From assembly GCF_001905345.1 (NCBI RefSeq), contig NZ_LFBV01000002.1, forward strand, positions 682,001 to 746,000: 64,000 nucleotides of DNA, in the 5' to 3' direction. The notes beneath the pieces were generated by a model. That model did not search any database. It had not been told where the DNA came from and saw nothing but the letters and a program-made list of their open reading frames with translations. A program made the position numbers and the translations under genes. Shown piece after piece: positions 7,977 to 19,189 of this stretch; position 1 is the stretch's first letter, and each line of letters opens with the position of its first letter. This DNA is from Streptomyces uncialis (GTDB lineage: Bacteria > Actinomycetota > Actinomycetes > Streptomycetales > Streptomycetaceae).

Positions 7977-9140
7977 ATGCCGAACCCTTCCACCACCCGC
8001 CGGACCACCCTCCGCGCGCTCGCCGGGCTCGGCACCTTCGCCTTCGGCGCCGCGGCCTGCGGCCCTGCCGGGGCGCCCGTCCGGTCCAGCGCTCCCGCCG
8101 ACTCCCCGCGGCAGGCTTCGCCGGGCCGGGAACGCCGCCTCGGCGCCGAGTGGGAGAGCCACACCCGCACGTTCATGTCGTGGCCGGCCCTCTCCTCGGT
8201 CTGGGAGGAGGACCTGCCCTATGTGCGCGAGGACATCGCCCGGATCGCCCGGGCCGTCGGCGAGTACGAAGCGGTCGTCATGATGGCCCGGCCCGCCCAG
8301 GTGAAGGCCGCGCAGCGGGCCTGCGGCGCACAGGTCGAGGTCGTCCCGCTGGCCGTCGACGACCTCTGGGCGCGCGACACCGTGCCCGTCTTCGTCGAGG
8401 AGGACGGCGAGGTCGTCGGCGTCGACCTCAACTTCAACGGCTGGGGCGACAAGCAGGAACACCCGAACGACGCGCTGGTCGGCCGCGCCCTGCTGCGGAA
8501 GTACCGGATTCCGCGGGTCCAGGCGCCGTTCGTCTCGGAGGGCGGCTCCTTCGAGACCGACGGGGAGGGCACCTTGTTGATCACCGAGAGCTCGATCGTC
8601 AACGACAACCGGAACAGAGGCAAGAGCCGGGAGACGATCGAGGCGGAGCTCAAGGAGGTCCTGGGCGTCACGAAGGTGGTCTGGCTGGCGGGCGTGCGCG
8701 GGCAGGACATCACCGACGCCCATGTGGACAGCCTCGTGCGCTTCACCGCACCCGGTGTGGTCCTGCTGGACCGGGCGCATCCGAGCACTCCGCGGGACTC
8801 CTGGTCGCGCTCCGCCGACCAGGCGAAGTCCGTCCTGTCGAAGGCGGCCGACGCCCGCGGCCGGCGCTTCGAGGTCATCGACCTGCCCCAGCCCGACCTG
8901 AACAGGATCACCGGCGAGGGCGACGACTTCCTCGCGACGTACGCCAACTTCTACCTCGCCAACGACGCCGTCCTCATGCCGAGGTTCGGTGACCGCAAAG
9001 CCGACGACCGCGCCCGCGGCATCCTCCAGGAGCACTTCCCCGAGCGGGACATCGTGCCGGTCGGGATCGACACGGTCGCCTCGGGCGGCGGCGGAATCCA
9101 CTGCGCGACCCACGACCAGCCCGGCAAGCCCGCCGCGTGA
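7977..9140 (+). CDS. aguA: agmatine deiminase, exported as Tat-type lipoprotein
   Basis: A 387-residue member of the guanidino-group-modifying (peptidyl-arginine/agmatine deiminase) family, which converts agmatine to N-carbamoylputrescine and ammonia. Seen: the pseudo-symmetric propeller core with DLWARDTVPVFV, EGGSFETDG, DAHVDSLVRF (Asp-x-His-x-Asp) and the catalytic Cys of GGGIHCATHD at about residue 376. The N-terminus has twin arginines (TRRTTLRALAGLGTFAF) and a lipobox-like AAAC, so the enzyme is probably sent out by Tat and lipid-anchored. Start ATG 7977 has GGAG just upstream. Its neighbour is a divergent TetR gene with an operator between them. Confidence 0.88.
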   Translation: MPNPSTTRRTTLRALAGLGTFAFGAAACGPAGAPVRSSAPADSPRQASPGRERRLGAEWESHTRTFMSWPALSSVWEEDLPYVREDIARIARAVGEYEAVVMMARPAQVKAAQRACGAQVEVVPLAVDDLWARDTVPVFVEEDGEVVGVDLNFNGWGDKQEHPNDALVGRALLRKYRIPRVQAPFVSEGGSFETDGEGTLLITESSIVNDNRNRGKSRETIEAELKEVLGVTKVVWLAGVRGQDITDAHVDSLVRFTAPGVVLLDRAHPSTPRDSWSRSADQAKSVLSKAADARGRRFEVIDLPQPDLNRITGEGDDFLATYANFYLANDAVLMPRFGDRKADDRARGILQEHFPERDIVPVGIDTVASGGGGIHCATHDQPGKPAA

Positions 9141-9270
9141 GCGGGACAACGCGCACCGTGGGGGTGACCGGGTGAACCGGGTGGGCGGGCAGGGCGGGTG
9201 ACCCGGTGGTCGGTTGGTCGGGGGCGCGGGGCCGGGTTGTCGGGGGGTCGGGTTTGCCAGGGGTCGTGGT

Positions 9271-12200
9271 TCAGCCGGTGGGGGCTGCGGGGGCGGTCGG
9301 GGCTGTCAGGCCGTCGGTCCAGGTGCGGACCGCCTGGGCCGTGGTGGCGGCGTGTTCCTCCACGATCGTGAAGTGGTCGCCCGGGACCTCCGAGGTGTCG
9401 CACGGGCCGGGCCAGGCCGCCTGGCCCGCACGGTCGGCGGAGGTGCCGCCGGGGGTGTCCGCCTCGGGTGGCCGGTCGGCGGCGCGGACCAGCAGGACGG
9501 GCACGCCCGGCGGTTCGGGACGCCATCCCCGGAGCATCCGCGTGTAGGCGCCGAACGCGACCAGTGCCATGTCGTCCACCGCTGTCTCGAACTCCGGTCC
9601 CATGGCCAGGGCCGCGCGGGCGGGCATGGCGAGCAGCCAGGGCTCGGCCTCGCGTTCGGGGGTCACGTGGTAGGTGTCCAGGAGAACCAGTCCGGCGGGC
9701 GGTGTGCCGGTGGCCGCGAGCCGCGCGGCTACCGCGTGGGCCGGGCAGCCGCCCATCGACCACCCCACCAGGACGGGGCGGCGTCCGCCCAGCCGTTCGC
9801 GCAGGGTGGCCGCGTGCAGGTCCACCAGCGTCGCCCAGTCGCGCGTCGGCGCGTCGCCCGAGGCGACCGCCGGGTGCCGCATCTCCAGTACGTCCCGCTC
9901 GTCCTCGAAGTGGCGGGCCAGGGTGGCGTACCAGGGCCTGCCGAGGGCCGGCGAGAAGCCGGGGAAACACACCAGCGGCGGACGGTCGGCCTGCCCCCTG
10001 GCCAATTGGATCGGGTCCAGGGCATGCGCGGCGGATTCCTCGGGTCCGAAGCCGGGGGCCGCCAGCGACGCCGTCACGAGCAGATGCATCGCCGAGACGA
10101 CGTCACCCGTCGCGCACACCCGGCGGTAGAGGGAGGCGAGGGTCTGGCGGGACCGGGACTTCGCGGTACCCGTCGGCCCGGCGGTACCCCCCGGCCCGGC
10201 GGCGGCCTTCTCCCGGTGCGGCGCACGCGTAGGCGCTGCTTCGGGCCCTGCCGTACGCGCTGCCTCGGGTGCTGCCGTAGGCGCTGCCTCGGGTGCTGCC
10301 CCGGGTGCTGCCTCGGGTGCCGCCTCGGACAGCCGGGTCAGTAGATGCTCCGTCAGCTGCTCGCAGGTGGGGACCTCGAAGAGGAGGGTGACCGGTAGCT
10401 CCAGACCGGTGAACAGGCCCATCCGGTTGCGCAGTTGGACGGCGGCCAGCGAGTCGAGGCCGAGTTCGGTGAGGTCGCGGTCGGCTGGTACGGCGGCCGC
10501 GCCGGTGTGCCCGAGCACGTCGGCGACCGTCTCGCGGACCAGGTCGAGCAGAGTGGGGGCGCGGTCGGCGACGGGCAACCGTGTCAGCTGTTCTTGCCAC
10601 GCGCCCGGCGTTTCATGCCATGCGCCCGGTGTCCCGTCCGGCATCCGGTCGGCGCCGGACAGGACCGGCCCTCCCCCGCCCTCACCGGATGCTCGGCCGT
10701 CAGCAGGCTCCACGGCGGTGGTCGGCGGAAGGCCGGACGGACCGGGCAGCAGGTCCCGCAACAGCAGCGGGAGGGGCTGTCGGGCCCGGGGGACCAGCGG
10801 GAGCGGCGCGAGAACGGGCCCGCCAACTGCCAGGGCGGCGTCGAACAGCGCCAGGCCCTCGGCCGCGGTGACGGCCCGGAGCACGCCGTCATCCGTCCGG
10901 CCGGTGCGGGCGGCCATCCCCTCGCCGCCCGCCCATGGTCCCCACACCAGCGAGAGCGCGGGCAGCCCCCGGGCCGTCCGGTGCAGCGCGAGGGCGTCGA
11001 GGAAGGCGTTCGCGGCGGCGTACCCCGCCTGGCCGGGGTTCCCGAGCAGGCCCGCCGCCGAGGAGAAGAGCACGAACCGTGACAGGGGCAGATCCTCCGT
11101 CAGCTCGTGCAGATGCCAGGCCGCGTCCACCTTCGGCCGCAGCACGGCGGCGATCCGCTCGGGTGTCTGGCCCTCCAGCACCCCGTCGTCGAGTGTCCCC
11201 GCCGCGTGCACCACCGCGGTCAGGTCGGCGGAGCATCCGGCGATCACCCCGGCCAGCGCGGAGCGGTCGGCGGCGTCGCAGGCGACGATGTCGACCCGGC
11301 AGCCGGTCCGCTCGATCCGCTCCCGCAGCAGCCGCGCGCCGGGCGCGTCCGGGCCGCCGCGGCTGGTGAGCACCAGTCGGCGTACCCCGTGACGCTCCGC
11401 CAGATGACCGGCCAGCAGGGCGCCGAGCGCCCCCGTCCCACCGGTGACCAGCACCGTACCGTCCGCGTCGAAACCGGCCGCCCGAGCGGGCTCGACGGCC
11501 ACCGGGCGGATCAGTCGCGGCACATGCACCCGGCCCGCGCGCACGGCGAGCTGGGGTTCGCCGGTCGCCAGGGCGGCCGGCAGCCGGTGCACCGAATCCG
11601 GGTGGCCGTCGAGGTCGACGAGGGTGAGGCGGCCGGGGTACTCGGACTGGGCGCTGCGCGCCAGCCCCCAGACCGCGGCGGCGGCCAGGTCGGGGTCCGC
11701 GCCGGTGGCACCCCGGGTCACCAGGACCAGGCGTGTTCCCGGGGCCGACGCGGGCAGCCGGTCCCGCAGCAGCTCCAGGGCCCGCGCCATCAGCCCGTGC
11801 GTGGCGGCGACCGGTCCCCGGGGCGGGCCTGACGGATCGGCCGGACCAGCCTGACCGGGCGAGTCTGCCGGATCTGCCGGACCGGACGGACCGGACGGAG
11901 CAGACGGACCAGGCGGAGCAGACGGACTGGACGGAGCAGACGGAGCAGACGGAGCAGACGGAGCAGACGGAGCTGACGGACCGGGCAGTCCCGGCGGGCC
12001 TGACGGGCCGTTCAGCGCTGGGCTGGACGGGGTTGACGGACGGGACCGGCCGAGTCGACGGGGCAGGTCGGGCGCGTCTGCCCGGTCCGACTGACCGGGC
12101 ACGCCTGACGAGGCTGCCGGGCCGAGCGGGGCCAGGGAGACGACGAGGGCAGGGGCGGACGGTGCCGTCCAAGAACCGGCGGCGGGCGACCAGGGCTCCG

Positions 12201-15200
12201 GCTCGCCCGGAACGGACACACCGTCGTACGGGGTCCTGCCCCCGACCGACGCGGGACGCCCAGCGCCGGACAGCGTCGCGGCCAGCCCGAGGCCGTCCGG
12301 CGCGCCCACCTCCCAGACGGGCGGGGCCGAGCGGGCCGGTTCGGCGGGCGTCCAGTGCGGCCGGTACAGCGGTTCGGGGCGGGGGGTGCCGCCGTCGGGG
12401 GCGGGTACCGGGCGGGGGGTGCCGCCGTCGGGGGGTACCGGGCGGGTGGTCAGTTCCGTCACCCGCAGCACCGGCCGCCCCGCCGGGTCGGTGAGGTCCG
12501 CCGCGACGGTGTGGTCACCGGTGGGGCGCAGCCGGACCCGCAGGGCGGTGGCCCCGGTGGCGTGACCGCTGACACCCCGCCAGGCGAACGGCAGCCGACC
12601 GGTCCCGGCGGGCCGTCCCGGGCTCACGGGGAGCAGCAGCGACGCGTGGAGGGCCGCGTCGAACAGCGCGGGATGAAGGCCGTACCTCTGCGCCTCGGCC
12701 ACGGCCTCGTCCGGAAGCCGTACGTCGGCCAGCAGGTCGTCGCCCTGGCGCCACATCGCCCGTACGCAGCGGAACGCGGGACCGTACGCGTGACCCGCCG
12801 CCGCCAGACGCTCGTAGGCTCCGGTGAGGTCGACGGGCACCGCGTCCGGGGGTGGCCAGGACGCCTCGTCGGCGTGCGCCGGGGCGGGCGGGTCGGCCCG
12901 CGGCCCGAGACGGCCGGTGGCGTGGTGGGTCCATGCCCCGAGGGGGTCGCCGTCCGCGGGGCGCGCGTGCAGGTCGACGGTCCTGCGGCCGGACGGGTCC
13001 GGTGCGCCGAGCGTTACCCGCGTCTCGACGCGCCCGCCGGAAGCGGGCAGGTACAGCGGGAGCAGCAGTGTCAGCTCCTCCAGTTCCGCCAGATCACAGG
13101 CGGCGCCGGTGTGGAGCGCCAGATCGGCGAGAACGGTGGCGGGGACCAGTACCCGGCCGTGCACGACGTGGTCCCGCAGCCAGGGCTGTCCGGCCTCCGA
13201 GAGGTGTCCGGTGCTCAGCAGGCGGTCCGTGTCCGGCAGGCTCGTCGTCGCGGAGAGCACCGGGTGGCCCGTGGTGTGCGGGGGCGCGGCCGTGTCGACG
13301 GTTCCCGTAGCGGTGGGGGCGGGCTCGGCCAGCCAGTGGCGTTCGCGCTGGAAGGGGTAGGTGGGCAGGGCGATCCGCCGGGCGGGCGGGCCCGGGGACG
13401 CCTGCCGGACGGCCTCCCAGTCGACCGGGAGGCCGTGCACATGCAGCCGGGCGAGCGCCGCCAGAAGCGTGCCGGGCTCCGGGTGGCCGGTCCTGGTCGT
13501 GGCGGTGAACACCCGGTCCCCCGGTTCCCCGACGGTGCTCAGCGCGGCCGAGGTGAGCTGGGTGCCGGGGCCGACCTCGGCGAAGGCGGTCACCCCCGCC
13601 TCGTCCGCGAGGTGGCGTACGGCTTCGGCGAAGCGCACGGTGCCACGGGCGTGGCGGACCCAGTAGTCCGGTGACCGCAGGTCGTCGCCGGTGGCCGGGC
13701 GTCCGGTGAGGGTCGGGACGACCGGGATCCGGGGCTCATGGAAGGTGGCACGCGACACGGCCCGGGCGAATTCCGCCAGCACCGGTTCGACCAGCGGGGA
13801 GTGGAACGCGTGACTGGTCCGCAGCCGGTCGGTACGGCGTCCGCGGGCCTCGAAGCGCGCCGCCACCGCCGCCACCGCCCGCTCCTGCCCGGAGACGACC
13901 ACCGACCGGGGGCTGTTCACCGCGGCGATCGCCACCGGCCCGGCGGCGGCCGGGGTCCTCGCGAGTTCCGCCGTCGCCTCCTCCTCCGTGGCCTCCAGGA
14001 CGACCATGGCGCCACCCGCCGGAAGGCTGCGCATCAACCGGCCTCGTGTGGCGACCAGTTCGACGGCGTCGTCCTCGGTGAGGATTCCGGCGGCGTGCGC
14101 CGCGGCCAGCTCACCGACGGAGTGTCCGGCCAGCAGGTCGGGCCGCACGCCCCAGGAGGTGAGCAGCCTGAACAGCGCGACCTCGAACGTGAACAGCCCG
14201 GCTTGGGCGACATCGGTCCGGTCGAGGGCGCCGGTGGCGTCGCCGGGTTCGGGCCACAGGCTCTCGCGCAGCGGCCGGTTCCCCGTCATGACGGCGTCGA
14301 AGCGGTCGCACAGCGCGTCGAAGGCGTCGGCGAAGACCGGGTAGGCGGTGTGGAGTTCCCGGCCGAGGCCCGGCCGTGCGGCGCCCTGGCCGGTGAAGAG
14401 CAGGGCCAGCCGTGGGCGGGAGCGGACCGGTACCGGGTCCGCCGTCCGGGCGGCGAGCCGGTCCAGTCCGTCGAGCAGGCCGGCGCGGTCGTCCGCGGCC
14501 ACCGCGGCCCGACAGCGGAGCGCGGCGCGTGAGGTCGCGGCGGAGAACACCACGTCTCGCAGGGGCTGTTCGGGCCGCTCCCGGAGGAACGCGGCCGTAC
14601 GCCGTGCCTGGGCCCGCAGCGCGCCCGCGTCGGCGCCGGACAGCAGGAGCGACGGGTACGGCGGCTGCCACGGGGGTGACGGGTGCGGCGAGTCCGGGGT
14701 GCCGTCGGGTTCTCCCGCGTCCCGCTCGGCGACGAACTCCTCAAGGATCACATGGGCGTTGGTGCCGCCGATGCCGAAGGCCGACACGGCGGCGCGGCGG
14801 GGCCGACCGGGGACGGGCCGCCACGGCTGTTCCCGGGTGAGGGGCTTCACCGCGCCCGAGGACCAGTCGACGCCGTGGGAGGGCTCGTCGAGGTGCAGCG
14901 TGCGCGGCAGCACTCCGTGCCGCATCGCCAGCACGGTCTTGATGACCCCGGCGACACCGGCCGCGGCCTGGGTGTGCCCGAGGTTCGACTTGAGCGATCC
15001 GAGCCACAGGGGCCGGTCGGCCGGGCGGTCGTGTCCGTAGGCGGCGAGGAGCGCGCGGGCCTCCACGGGATCGCCGAGCGGGGTCCCGGTGCCGTGCGCC
15101 TCGACGGCGTCGATGTCCGCCGGGGTGAGTCCGGCGGCGGCGAGGGCCTGGCCGATCAGCCGCTCCTGGGCGGGTCCGCTGGGCGCGGTCAGGCCGTTGG

Positions 15201-18200
15201 ACGCGCCGTCCGAGTTGACGGCGGAGCCGCGGAGCACGGCGAGCACCGGATGGTTGTTGCGCCGTGCGTCGGCGAGCCGTTCCAGCAGGACCAGTCCGAC
15301 ACCCTCGCCCCAGGCGGTTCCGTCGGCCGCGGCGGAGAACGGCTTGCAGCGGCCGTCCGGGGAGAGCGCGCGCAGCCTGCTGAACGCGGTGAACGGCACC
15401 GGACCGGCCATGACGGTGGCGCCGCCGGCCACGGCGAGGGAGCAGTCCCCCGAGCGCAGCGCCCGCGCCGCCCAGTCCATGGCCACCAGCGACGAGGAGC
15501 AGGCCGTGTCGACGGTGACCGCGGGCCCCTCCAGACCGAGGGTGTAGGCGATGCGCCCGGAGGCCACGCTGCCGGCGGAGCCGAGCGCGAGATGGGCCTC
15601 CTGCGGGTGGCCCCCTCGGTGCAGCAGACGGCCGCCGTAGTCGCCGTGCATCACCCCGACGAAGACGCCGGTGTCGCTGCCGCGCAGGGTGGTGGGGGCG
15701 AGGCCCGCGCGCTCCACGACCTCCCAGGCGGTCTCCAGCAGCAGCCGCTGCTGGGGGTCGGTGGCCAGCGCCTCCCTGGGGGACATACCGAAGAAGGCGG
15801 CGTCGAAGTCGGCGGCCCGGCGCAGGAACCCGCCGCGCCGGGTGACGGAGGTGCCCGGCTTGTCGGGGTCGGGGTCGTGGAGGGCGGCCAGGTCCCAGCC
15901 CCGGTCGGCGGGGAACGCGGAGGTGGCGTCCGCTCCGTCGGCGAGCAGCCGCCACAGCTCCTCCGGGGTGCGGACGTCGTCCACGGGGCCCGGGAAGCGG
16001 CAGGCCATCGCGACGACGGCCACCGGCTCGTCGGCCGCCTGGGTGTCACCGCGGGTGCCGGACCGGGCCGGACGTGCCGCCCGGGGCGGGGCACCGAACA
16101 GCGCGTCGTACAGGAAGCCCGCCACCGCGTCGGGTGTCGGACGGTCGAAGACCAGGGTCGCGGGCAGGTCGAGGCCGGTGGCCGACCTCAGCCGGTCGCG
16201 CAGCAACACGCCCTGGAGGGAGCCGAGTCCCAGGTCGGCGAAGGTCTGGCCGGGGTCGGGGGCGGTGCCGGTGCCCTCGGCCGACCCGGCCGTGGCGTCG
16301 AGGACGAGTCGCAGCAACGCGCGGCGCCGCTCCGGGGCGGGGGACGCGAGCAGCCTGGCGCGCAGTCCGGCCCGGGTCCTCGCACCGTCCCGCGCGAAGG
16401 TCCCGGTCAGCCGGGCGGCGAGCACGGTCCGCCGGATCTTGCCGGAGGAGGTGCGGGGCAGGGTGTCGCTCGGCCGGATCTCGTCCGGCACCTTGAACGC
16501 GGACAGCCGTTCGCGGCACGCGGCACGCAGCCCGGCGAGGACGGTGTCCCGCGCGACGGGATCGGGGTCCTGCCCGGCGAGGCTGGTCTCCTGCCCGGCG
16601 AAGCTGCTGTCCTGCCCGGGGCGGTCGACGCCCTGCTGGGCGAGGTCGGCGTCCTGCCCGGCGAAGCCCGAGTCCTGCCCGGCGAGGCCCGTGTCCTGCC
16701 CGGCGAGGCCGGGGTCCCGCGCGACGAAATCGGGGTCCTGCCCGCCGAGGTCGGTGTCCTGTGCCGCGAGGACGACGAACGCCACCGGGACCTCCCCCAG
16801 TACGTCGTGGGGGCGGCCGACGACCGCCGCGTCCGCGACTCCGGGGCAGGACAGCAGTACCTGCTCCACCTCCACCGGGTTGATGTTCTGGCCGCCGCGA
16901 ATGATCAGGTCACCCACCCGGCCGGTGACCCGCAGGCCGCCCTCCGGTGTGCGGTGGCCGAGGTCACCCGTGCGGTACCAGCCGTCCCGTAGGACCCGGG
17001 CCGTGTCGTCGGGGCGGTTGTGGTAGCCGGTCATCAGGCCGGGACCACGCACCCAGAGCTCGCCCTCGCCGCCGTCCGCGAGGGTGTCCGTGGAGACCGG
17101 GTGGGCGATCCGGACATCGATGCCGGGCAGCGGCCGGGGCACGCGGTCCGGGCCGGGTGCACCGGGCCGGGCGAGCGCGATCTTGCCGCTGGTCTCGGTG
17201 GCGCCGTAGCCGTCCAGCAGGGGCGCGCCCAGCAACTCCTCCACCGAGGCGCGTAGTTCCGTGGGGCAGGGCGCTCCGGCGGTGACGCACACCCGGAGGC
17301 CGCCGGGTACGGGCCCGGTGCGTCGTATCGCGCTCACGAGCAGGTGGTAGGTGGCCGGGACCCCGGCCAGCATCGTGAAGGGCTCGCCGGACGGACAGCT
17401 CCGCAGGGTCTCGGCGATGTCAACGCCCCGGTCCAGCAGGCGGGCGCTCGCGCCGGTGGCGACCACCGCGACGACGCACAGCGAATGCGCGTAGGCGTGG
17501 TGCGTCGGCAGCGGCCACAGCAGCCGGTCCCGGTCGGACATGCCGAGGAGCGGCGCGTAGCCCGCGGCGGTCGACCACAGCGCCGCCCGCTGACTCGTCA
17601 CCGCGCCCTTGCGCGCGCCGGTGGTGCCGGAGGTGTAGAGGATCCACGCCGGTTCGTCCAGACCGAGGTCGTCGCGCGGCGGGTCCTGCGCGTCGGTCCC
17701 GTCGCTCCCGGCGAGTTCCTCGTACGGCACGGCGCTGTCGGGTCCCCCGGCGGCCCCACTGTCGGATGCCCCGGACGGCGGTGCCACCGGGCCGACGACG
17801 ACGCGCGTCCGCAGCGGGTGCCGCCCGGCCGCCATCCGCGTCAGCCGTTCGAGCAGCGGCGCCTCGGCGACGACCGCCACCGCGCCGCTGTCGGCGAGGA
17901 CATGGGCCAGTTCGTCGTCGGACGCTCCCGGGTCCAGCGGTACTCCGACGGCGGCGGCCCGCAGGGCCGCCAGCGAGCTCTCCACCATTTCCACCCGGCT
18001 GGGCAGACAGAGCAGCACCCGGTCCCCGCGGTGTACGCCCAGCCGGGCCAGATGCCCCGCGAGGCGTGCCGTCCGGAGCTCCAACTGCGCCCAGGTCAGC
18101 GAACGTCGTCCGTCACGGAAGGCGGTCCTCCCACCCGTGCGCGCGGCGTGCTCCCGCAGCGCCTCGGCCAAGGGGCGTACCAGTTCCGCGCGAACTTCCG

Positions 18201-18204
18201 TCAT
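9271..18204 (-). CDS. type I polyketide synthase: ligase-ACP-KS-AT-DH-KR-ACP-TE
   Basis: One 2977-residue protein with a loading and one extension module. Domains by approximate residue: acyl/aryl-CoA-ligase-type adenylation 1-610 ([13 protein letters not shown] at about 190, A10 lysine in [10 protein letters not shown]); ACP Ser about 661 (GLGSLQG); KS 723-1155 (Cys in DTACSSS about 902, EAHGTGT, KSNLGHT); AT 1260-1575 (GHSVG about 1363, HAFH, both malonyl-CoA type); DH 1647-1925 ([10 protein letters not shown], later DAALH); KR about 2250-2470 (GGTGALG, LDD motif of B-type reductases, Ser and Tyr present); ACP Ser about 2583 (GLDSLAA); TE (GWSMGG about 2816, His in GDHFT). All catalytic residues look intact, so it should make a 2-enoyl acid two carbons longer than its starter. 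Low-complexity linkers occur inside the ligase, between DH and KR, and before TE. ATG 18204 has AGAGGGG 6 bases upstream. Confidence 0.93.
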   Translation of the reverse strand: MTEVRAELVRPLAEALREHAARTGGRTAFRDGRRSLTWAQLELRTARLAGHLARLGVHRGDRVLLCLPSRVEMVESSLAALRAAAVGVPLDPGASDDELAHVLADSGAVAVVAEAPLLERLTRMAAGRHPLRTRVVVGPVAPPSGASDSGAAGGPDSAVPYEELAGSDGTDAQDPPRDDLGLDEPAWILYTSGTTGARKGAVTSQRAALWSTAAGYAPLLGMSDRDRLLWPLPTHHAYAHSLCVVAVVATGASARLLDRGVDIAETLRSCPSGEPFTMLAGVPATYHLLVSAIRRTGPVPGGLRVCVTAGAPCPTELRASVEELLGAPLLDGYGATETSGKIALARPGAPGPDRVPRPLPGIDVRIAHPVSTDTLADGGEGELWVRGPGLMTGYHNRPDDTARVLRDGWYRTGDLGHRTPEGGLRVTGRVGDLIIRGGQNINPVEVEQVLLSCPGVADAAVVGRPHDVLGEVPVAFVVLAAQDTDLGGQDPDFVARDPGLAGQDTGLAGQDSGFAGQDADLAQQGVDRPGQDSSFAGQETSLAGQDPDPVARDTVLAGLRAACRERLSAFKVPDEIRPSDTLPRTSSGKIRRTVLAARLTGTFARDGARTRAGLRARLLASPAPERRRALLRLVLDATAGSAEGTGTAPDPGQTFADLGLGSLQGVLLRDRLRSATGLDLPATLVFDRPTPDAVAGFLYDALFGAPPRAARPARSGTRGDTQAADEPVAVVAMACRFPGPVDDVRTPEELWRLLADGADATSAFPADRGWDLAALHDPDPDKPGTSVTRRGGFLRRAADFDAAFFGMSPREALATDPQQRLLLETAWEVVERAGLAPTTLRGSDTGVFVGVMHGDYGGRLLHRGGHPQEAHLALGSAGSVASGRIAYTLGLEGPAVTVDTACSSSLVAMDWAARALRSGDCSLAVAGGATVMAGPVPFTAFSRLRALSPDGRCKPFSAAADGTAWGEGVGLVLLERLADARRNNHPVLAVLRGSAVNSDGASNGLTAPSGPAQERLIGQALAAAGLTPADIDAVEAHGTGTPLGDPVEARALLAAYGHDRPADRPLWLGSLKSNLGHTQAAAGVAGVIKTVLAMRHGVLPRTLHLDEPSHGVDWSSGAVKPLTREQPWRPVPGRPRRAAVSAFGIGGTNAHVILEEFVAERDAGEPDGTPDSPHPSPPWQPPYPSLLLSGADAGALRAQARRTAAFLRERPEQPLRDVVFSAATSRAALRCRAAVAADDRAGLLDGLDRLAARTADPVPVRSRPRLALLFTGQGAARPGLGRELHTAYPVFADAFDALCDRFDAVMTGNRPLRESLWPEPGDATGALDRTDVAQAGLFTFEVALFRLLTSWGVRPDLLAGHSVGELAAAHAAGILTEDDAVELVATRGRLMRSLPAGGAMVVLEATEEEATAELARTPAAAGPVAIAAVNSPRSVVVSGQERAVAAVAARFEARGRRTDRLRTSHAFHSPLVEPVLAEFARAVSRATFHEPRIPVVPTLTGRPATGDDLRSPDYWVRHARGTVRFAEAVRHLADEAGVTAFAEVGPGTQLTSAALSTVGEPGDRVFTATTRTGHPEPGTLLAALARLHVHGLPVDWEAVRQASPGPPARRIALPTYPFQRERHWLAEPAPTATGTVDTAAPPHTTGHPVLSATTSLPDTDRLLSTGHLSEAGQPWLRDHVVHGRVLVPATVLADLALHTGAACDLAELEELTLLLPLYLPASGGRVETRVTLGAPDPSGRRTVDLHARPADGDPLGAWTHHATGRLGPRADPPAPAHADEASWPPPDAVPVDLTGAYERLAAAGHAYGPAFRCVRAMWRQGDDLLADVRLPDEAVAEAQRYGLHPALFDAALHASLLLPVSPGRPAGTGRLPFAWRGVSGHATGATALRVRLRPTGDHTVAADLTDPAGRPVLRVTELTTRPVPPDGGTPRPVPAPDGGTPRPEPLYRPHWTPAEPARSAPPVWEVGAPDGLGLAATLSGAGRPASVGGRTPYDGVSVPGEPEPWSPAAGSWTAPSAPALVVSLAPLGPAASSGVPGQSDRADAPDLPRRLGRSRPSTPSSPALNGPSGPPGLPGPSAPSAPSAPSAPSAPSSPSAPPGPSAPSGPSGPADPADSPGQAGPADPSGPPRGPVAATHGLMARALELLRDRLPASAPGTRLVLVTRGATGADPDLAAAAVWGLARSAQSEYPGRLTLVDLDGHPDSVHRLPAALATGEPQLAVRAGRVHVPRLIRPVAVEPARAAGFDADGTVLVTGGTGALGALLAGHLAERHGVRRLVLTSRGGPDAPGARLLRERIERTGCRVDIVACDAADRSALAGVIAGCSADLTAVVHAAGTLDDGVLEGQTPERIAAVLRPKVDAAWHLHELTEDLPLSRFVLFSSAAGLLGNPGQAGYAAANAFLDALALHRTARGLPALSLVWGPWAGGEGMAARTGRTDDGVLRAVTAAEGLALFDAALAVGGPVLAPLPLVPRARQPLPLLLRDLLPGPSGLPPTTAVEPADGRASGEGGGGPVLSGADRMPDGTPGAWHETPGAWQEQLTRLPVADRAPTLLDLVRETVADVLGHTGAAAVPADRDLTELGLDSLAAVQLRNRMGLFTGLELPVTLLFEVPTCEQLTEHLLTRLSEAAPEAAPGAAPEAAPTAAPEAARTAGPEAAPTRAPHREKAAAGPGGTAGPTGTAKSRSRQTLASLYRRVCATGDVVSAMHLLVTASLAAPGFGPEESAAHALDPIQLARGQADRPPLVCFPGFSPALGRPWYATLARHFEDERDVLEMRHPAVASGDAPTRDWATLVDLHAATLRERLGGRRPVLVGWSMGGCPAHAVAARLAATGTPPAGLVLLDTYHVTPEREAEPWLLAMPARAALAMGPEFETAVDDMALVAFGAYTRMLRGWRPEPPGVPVLLVRAADRPPEADTPGGTSADRAGQAAWPGPCDTSEVPGDHFTIVEEHAATTAQAVRTWTDGLTAPTAPAAPTG
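10215..10335. repeat. EAAP-type repeat linker between ACP and TE of the PKS
   Basis: The minus-strand coding sequence here repeats a 12 to 15-base unit encoding Glu-Ala-Ala-Pro, Gly-Ala-Ala-Pro and Thr-Ala-Ala-Pro variants, forming an Ala/Pro linker that joins the last carrier protein to the thioesterase. Such linkers tether mobile domains; the repeats make the locus prone to length change. Confidence 0.6.
11836..12012. repeat. Ser-Ala-Pro/Ser-Gly-Pro repeat linker between DH and KR of the PKS
   Basis: On the plus strand the 9-base unit GGAGCAGAC recurs, exactly so several times at about 11930-11970 and degenerately around it; on the coding strand it gives Ser-Ala-Pro triplets, then Pro-Gly-Pro-Ser and Ala-Asp-Pro repeats. 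It replaces the usual structured KR structural subdomain boundary with a long flexible segment. Confidence 0.65.
16538..16770. repeat. 21-base tandem repeat encoding heptads inside the PKS ligase domain
   Basis: About eleven imperfect copies of a 21-base unit (core GTCCTGCCCGGCGAGGCC on the plus strand) encode a seven-residue repeat of the type G-L-A-G-Q-D-T on the minus strand (residues about 477-550). It lies in the C-terminal subdomain of the ligase, after the hinge ([19 protein letters not shown]) and before the A10 lysine motif. An ordinary ligase has nothing here. Confidence 0.8.
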
Positions 18205-18611
18205 GCGTACCCCTCTTGTGCACCCGGGTCCTCGGACGTCCGACGACTATAGATCAACTACGTGCCGGGGCCATCCGGTTGCCCCGAGCATGGCGTGCCG
18301 AGCCGCTTCGGACGGGGGCGTGGCCCGCGCTGGGGCTCGGGGTACCGGCCGGGCCGGCCGCGCCTGGACCTCGCGCGTCGCCAGGATGCGGGCCCCGCGC
18401 CCGCCGGCGGACCAGGGACCCGGCGGCTCACCAGGGAGCGGCCCGTCGCCGGTGCGGCAGGGCACCCGGCCCTACGCACCCTCCGCCCGCCACCTCCGGC
18501 CACCCGCGGTCCACCCACCGCCTCCACCCGCGAGCGGACCGCGACCAGGGCGCGCGGACGGCGACCAGCGCGCGGACCGCGACCCCCGCGCGTGCCCTAC
18601 GGGCTCGCGCC
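18205..18611. other. intergenic stretch between PKS and MarR genes
   Basis: No gene in these 407 bases. The PKS-proximal 60 bases hold the promoter and palindromes described at 18232-18260. The remainder (18300-18611) is GC-rich with CGCGGACCGCGACC-like imperfect repeats near 18534-18590 and no coding pattern on either strand. Confidence 0.5.
18232..18260 (-). promoter_or_regulatory. probable PKS promoter with palindromes
   Basis: Reading the minus strand, a good -10 hexamer TATAGT (18251-18246) lies 42 bases before the PKS start codon. Just downstream is a perfect 12-base palindrome TCGGACGTCCGA (18232-18243), and overlapping the -10 is CTATAGATCAACTA (18247-18260, plus strand), an imperfect palindrome containing the half-site TAGTTGAT. 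MarR-family proteins often bind TAGTTG/CAACTA half-sites, and a MarR gene is next door. No convincing -35. Confidence 0.5.
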
Positions 18612-19070
18612 CTACGCCTCGCGCCCGGCGCCGTCCTCGTCCGCCGCCTCGTGGAGCCGTTGCAGGAAGTCCGCCACGGGCCCGGCCTCCGCCGGGAGGA
18701 GGTGCCGGGCGAAATGGTGCTCGATCCCGGCCAGGTGGACGCGGGACGCCTCCGCGAGGCGTTCCCGGCCCCGCTCGGTGAGGACCGCGTGCACCACCCG
18801 CCGGTCGTCGGGGGAAGGCACCCGTTCGACAAGTCCGGCCCGGTCCATCCGCGCCAGCAGGCGGGTCAGCCCCCCGGTGCTGTAGACGACGGACGTGGCG
18901 AGATCACTCATCCTCATCCGGCCGCCGGGGGCCTCGGCCAGCCGCAGCAGTACGTCGTACTGGGAGAGCGTGAGGCCGGTGCTCCGGTTCATCTCCCGCT
19001 CCATGGCCTGAGTGATCCGCCCATAGGCGAGAACGAGATCGGTCCAGGCATCCAGCGCCTTCTGCTCCAT
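18612..19070 (-). CDS. MarR-family regulator
   Basis: A 152-residue winged-helix regulator. The HTH reads LTLSQYDVLLRLAEAPGG, then RMRMSDLATSVVYSTGGLTR, followed by the wing with SPDDRRVVHAVLTERGRE, the conserved D-x-R motif of the MarR wing. ATG 19070 has GGTGGAG 5 bases upstream. It lies on the same strand as the PKS, upstream of it, and is divergent from the LLM-YceI pair, so it could control either; candidate operators occur on both sides (18247-18260 and 19107-19127). The ligand is unknown. Confidence 0.9.
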   Translation of the reverse strand: MEQKALDAWTDLVLAYGRITQAMEREMNRSTGLTLSQYDVLLRLAEAPGGRMRMSDLATSVVYSTGGLTRLLARMDRAGLVERVPSPDDRRVVHAVLTERGRERLAEASRVHLAGIEHHFARHLLPAEAGPVADFLQRLHEAADEDGAGREA

Positions 19071-19106
19071 CGGGTCTCCACCGGTCCCTCGTCCCAGGAA
19101 ATATAT

Positions 19107-19127
19107 CTGCACCGACAATAGTTGCAG
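19107..19127. promoter_or_regulatory. candidate MarR operator in divergent promoter
   Basis: CTGCA (19107-19111) and TGCAG (19123-19127) form an inverted repeat in an unusually AT-rich patch (ATATAT at 19101-19106) between the divergent MarR and LLM genes. The internal ATAGTTGCAG contains TAGTTG, the half-site also seen at the PKS promoter. This would suit autorepression plus control of the LLM-YceI pair. Confidence 0.5.
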
Positions 19128-19189
19128 CAGAAGACACTTTACGACGCCGGGTCCATGGGACCGGTGCCATTTCCCAGAGGAGAGCGATC

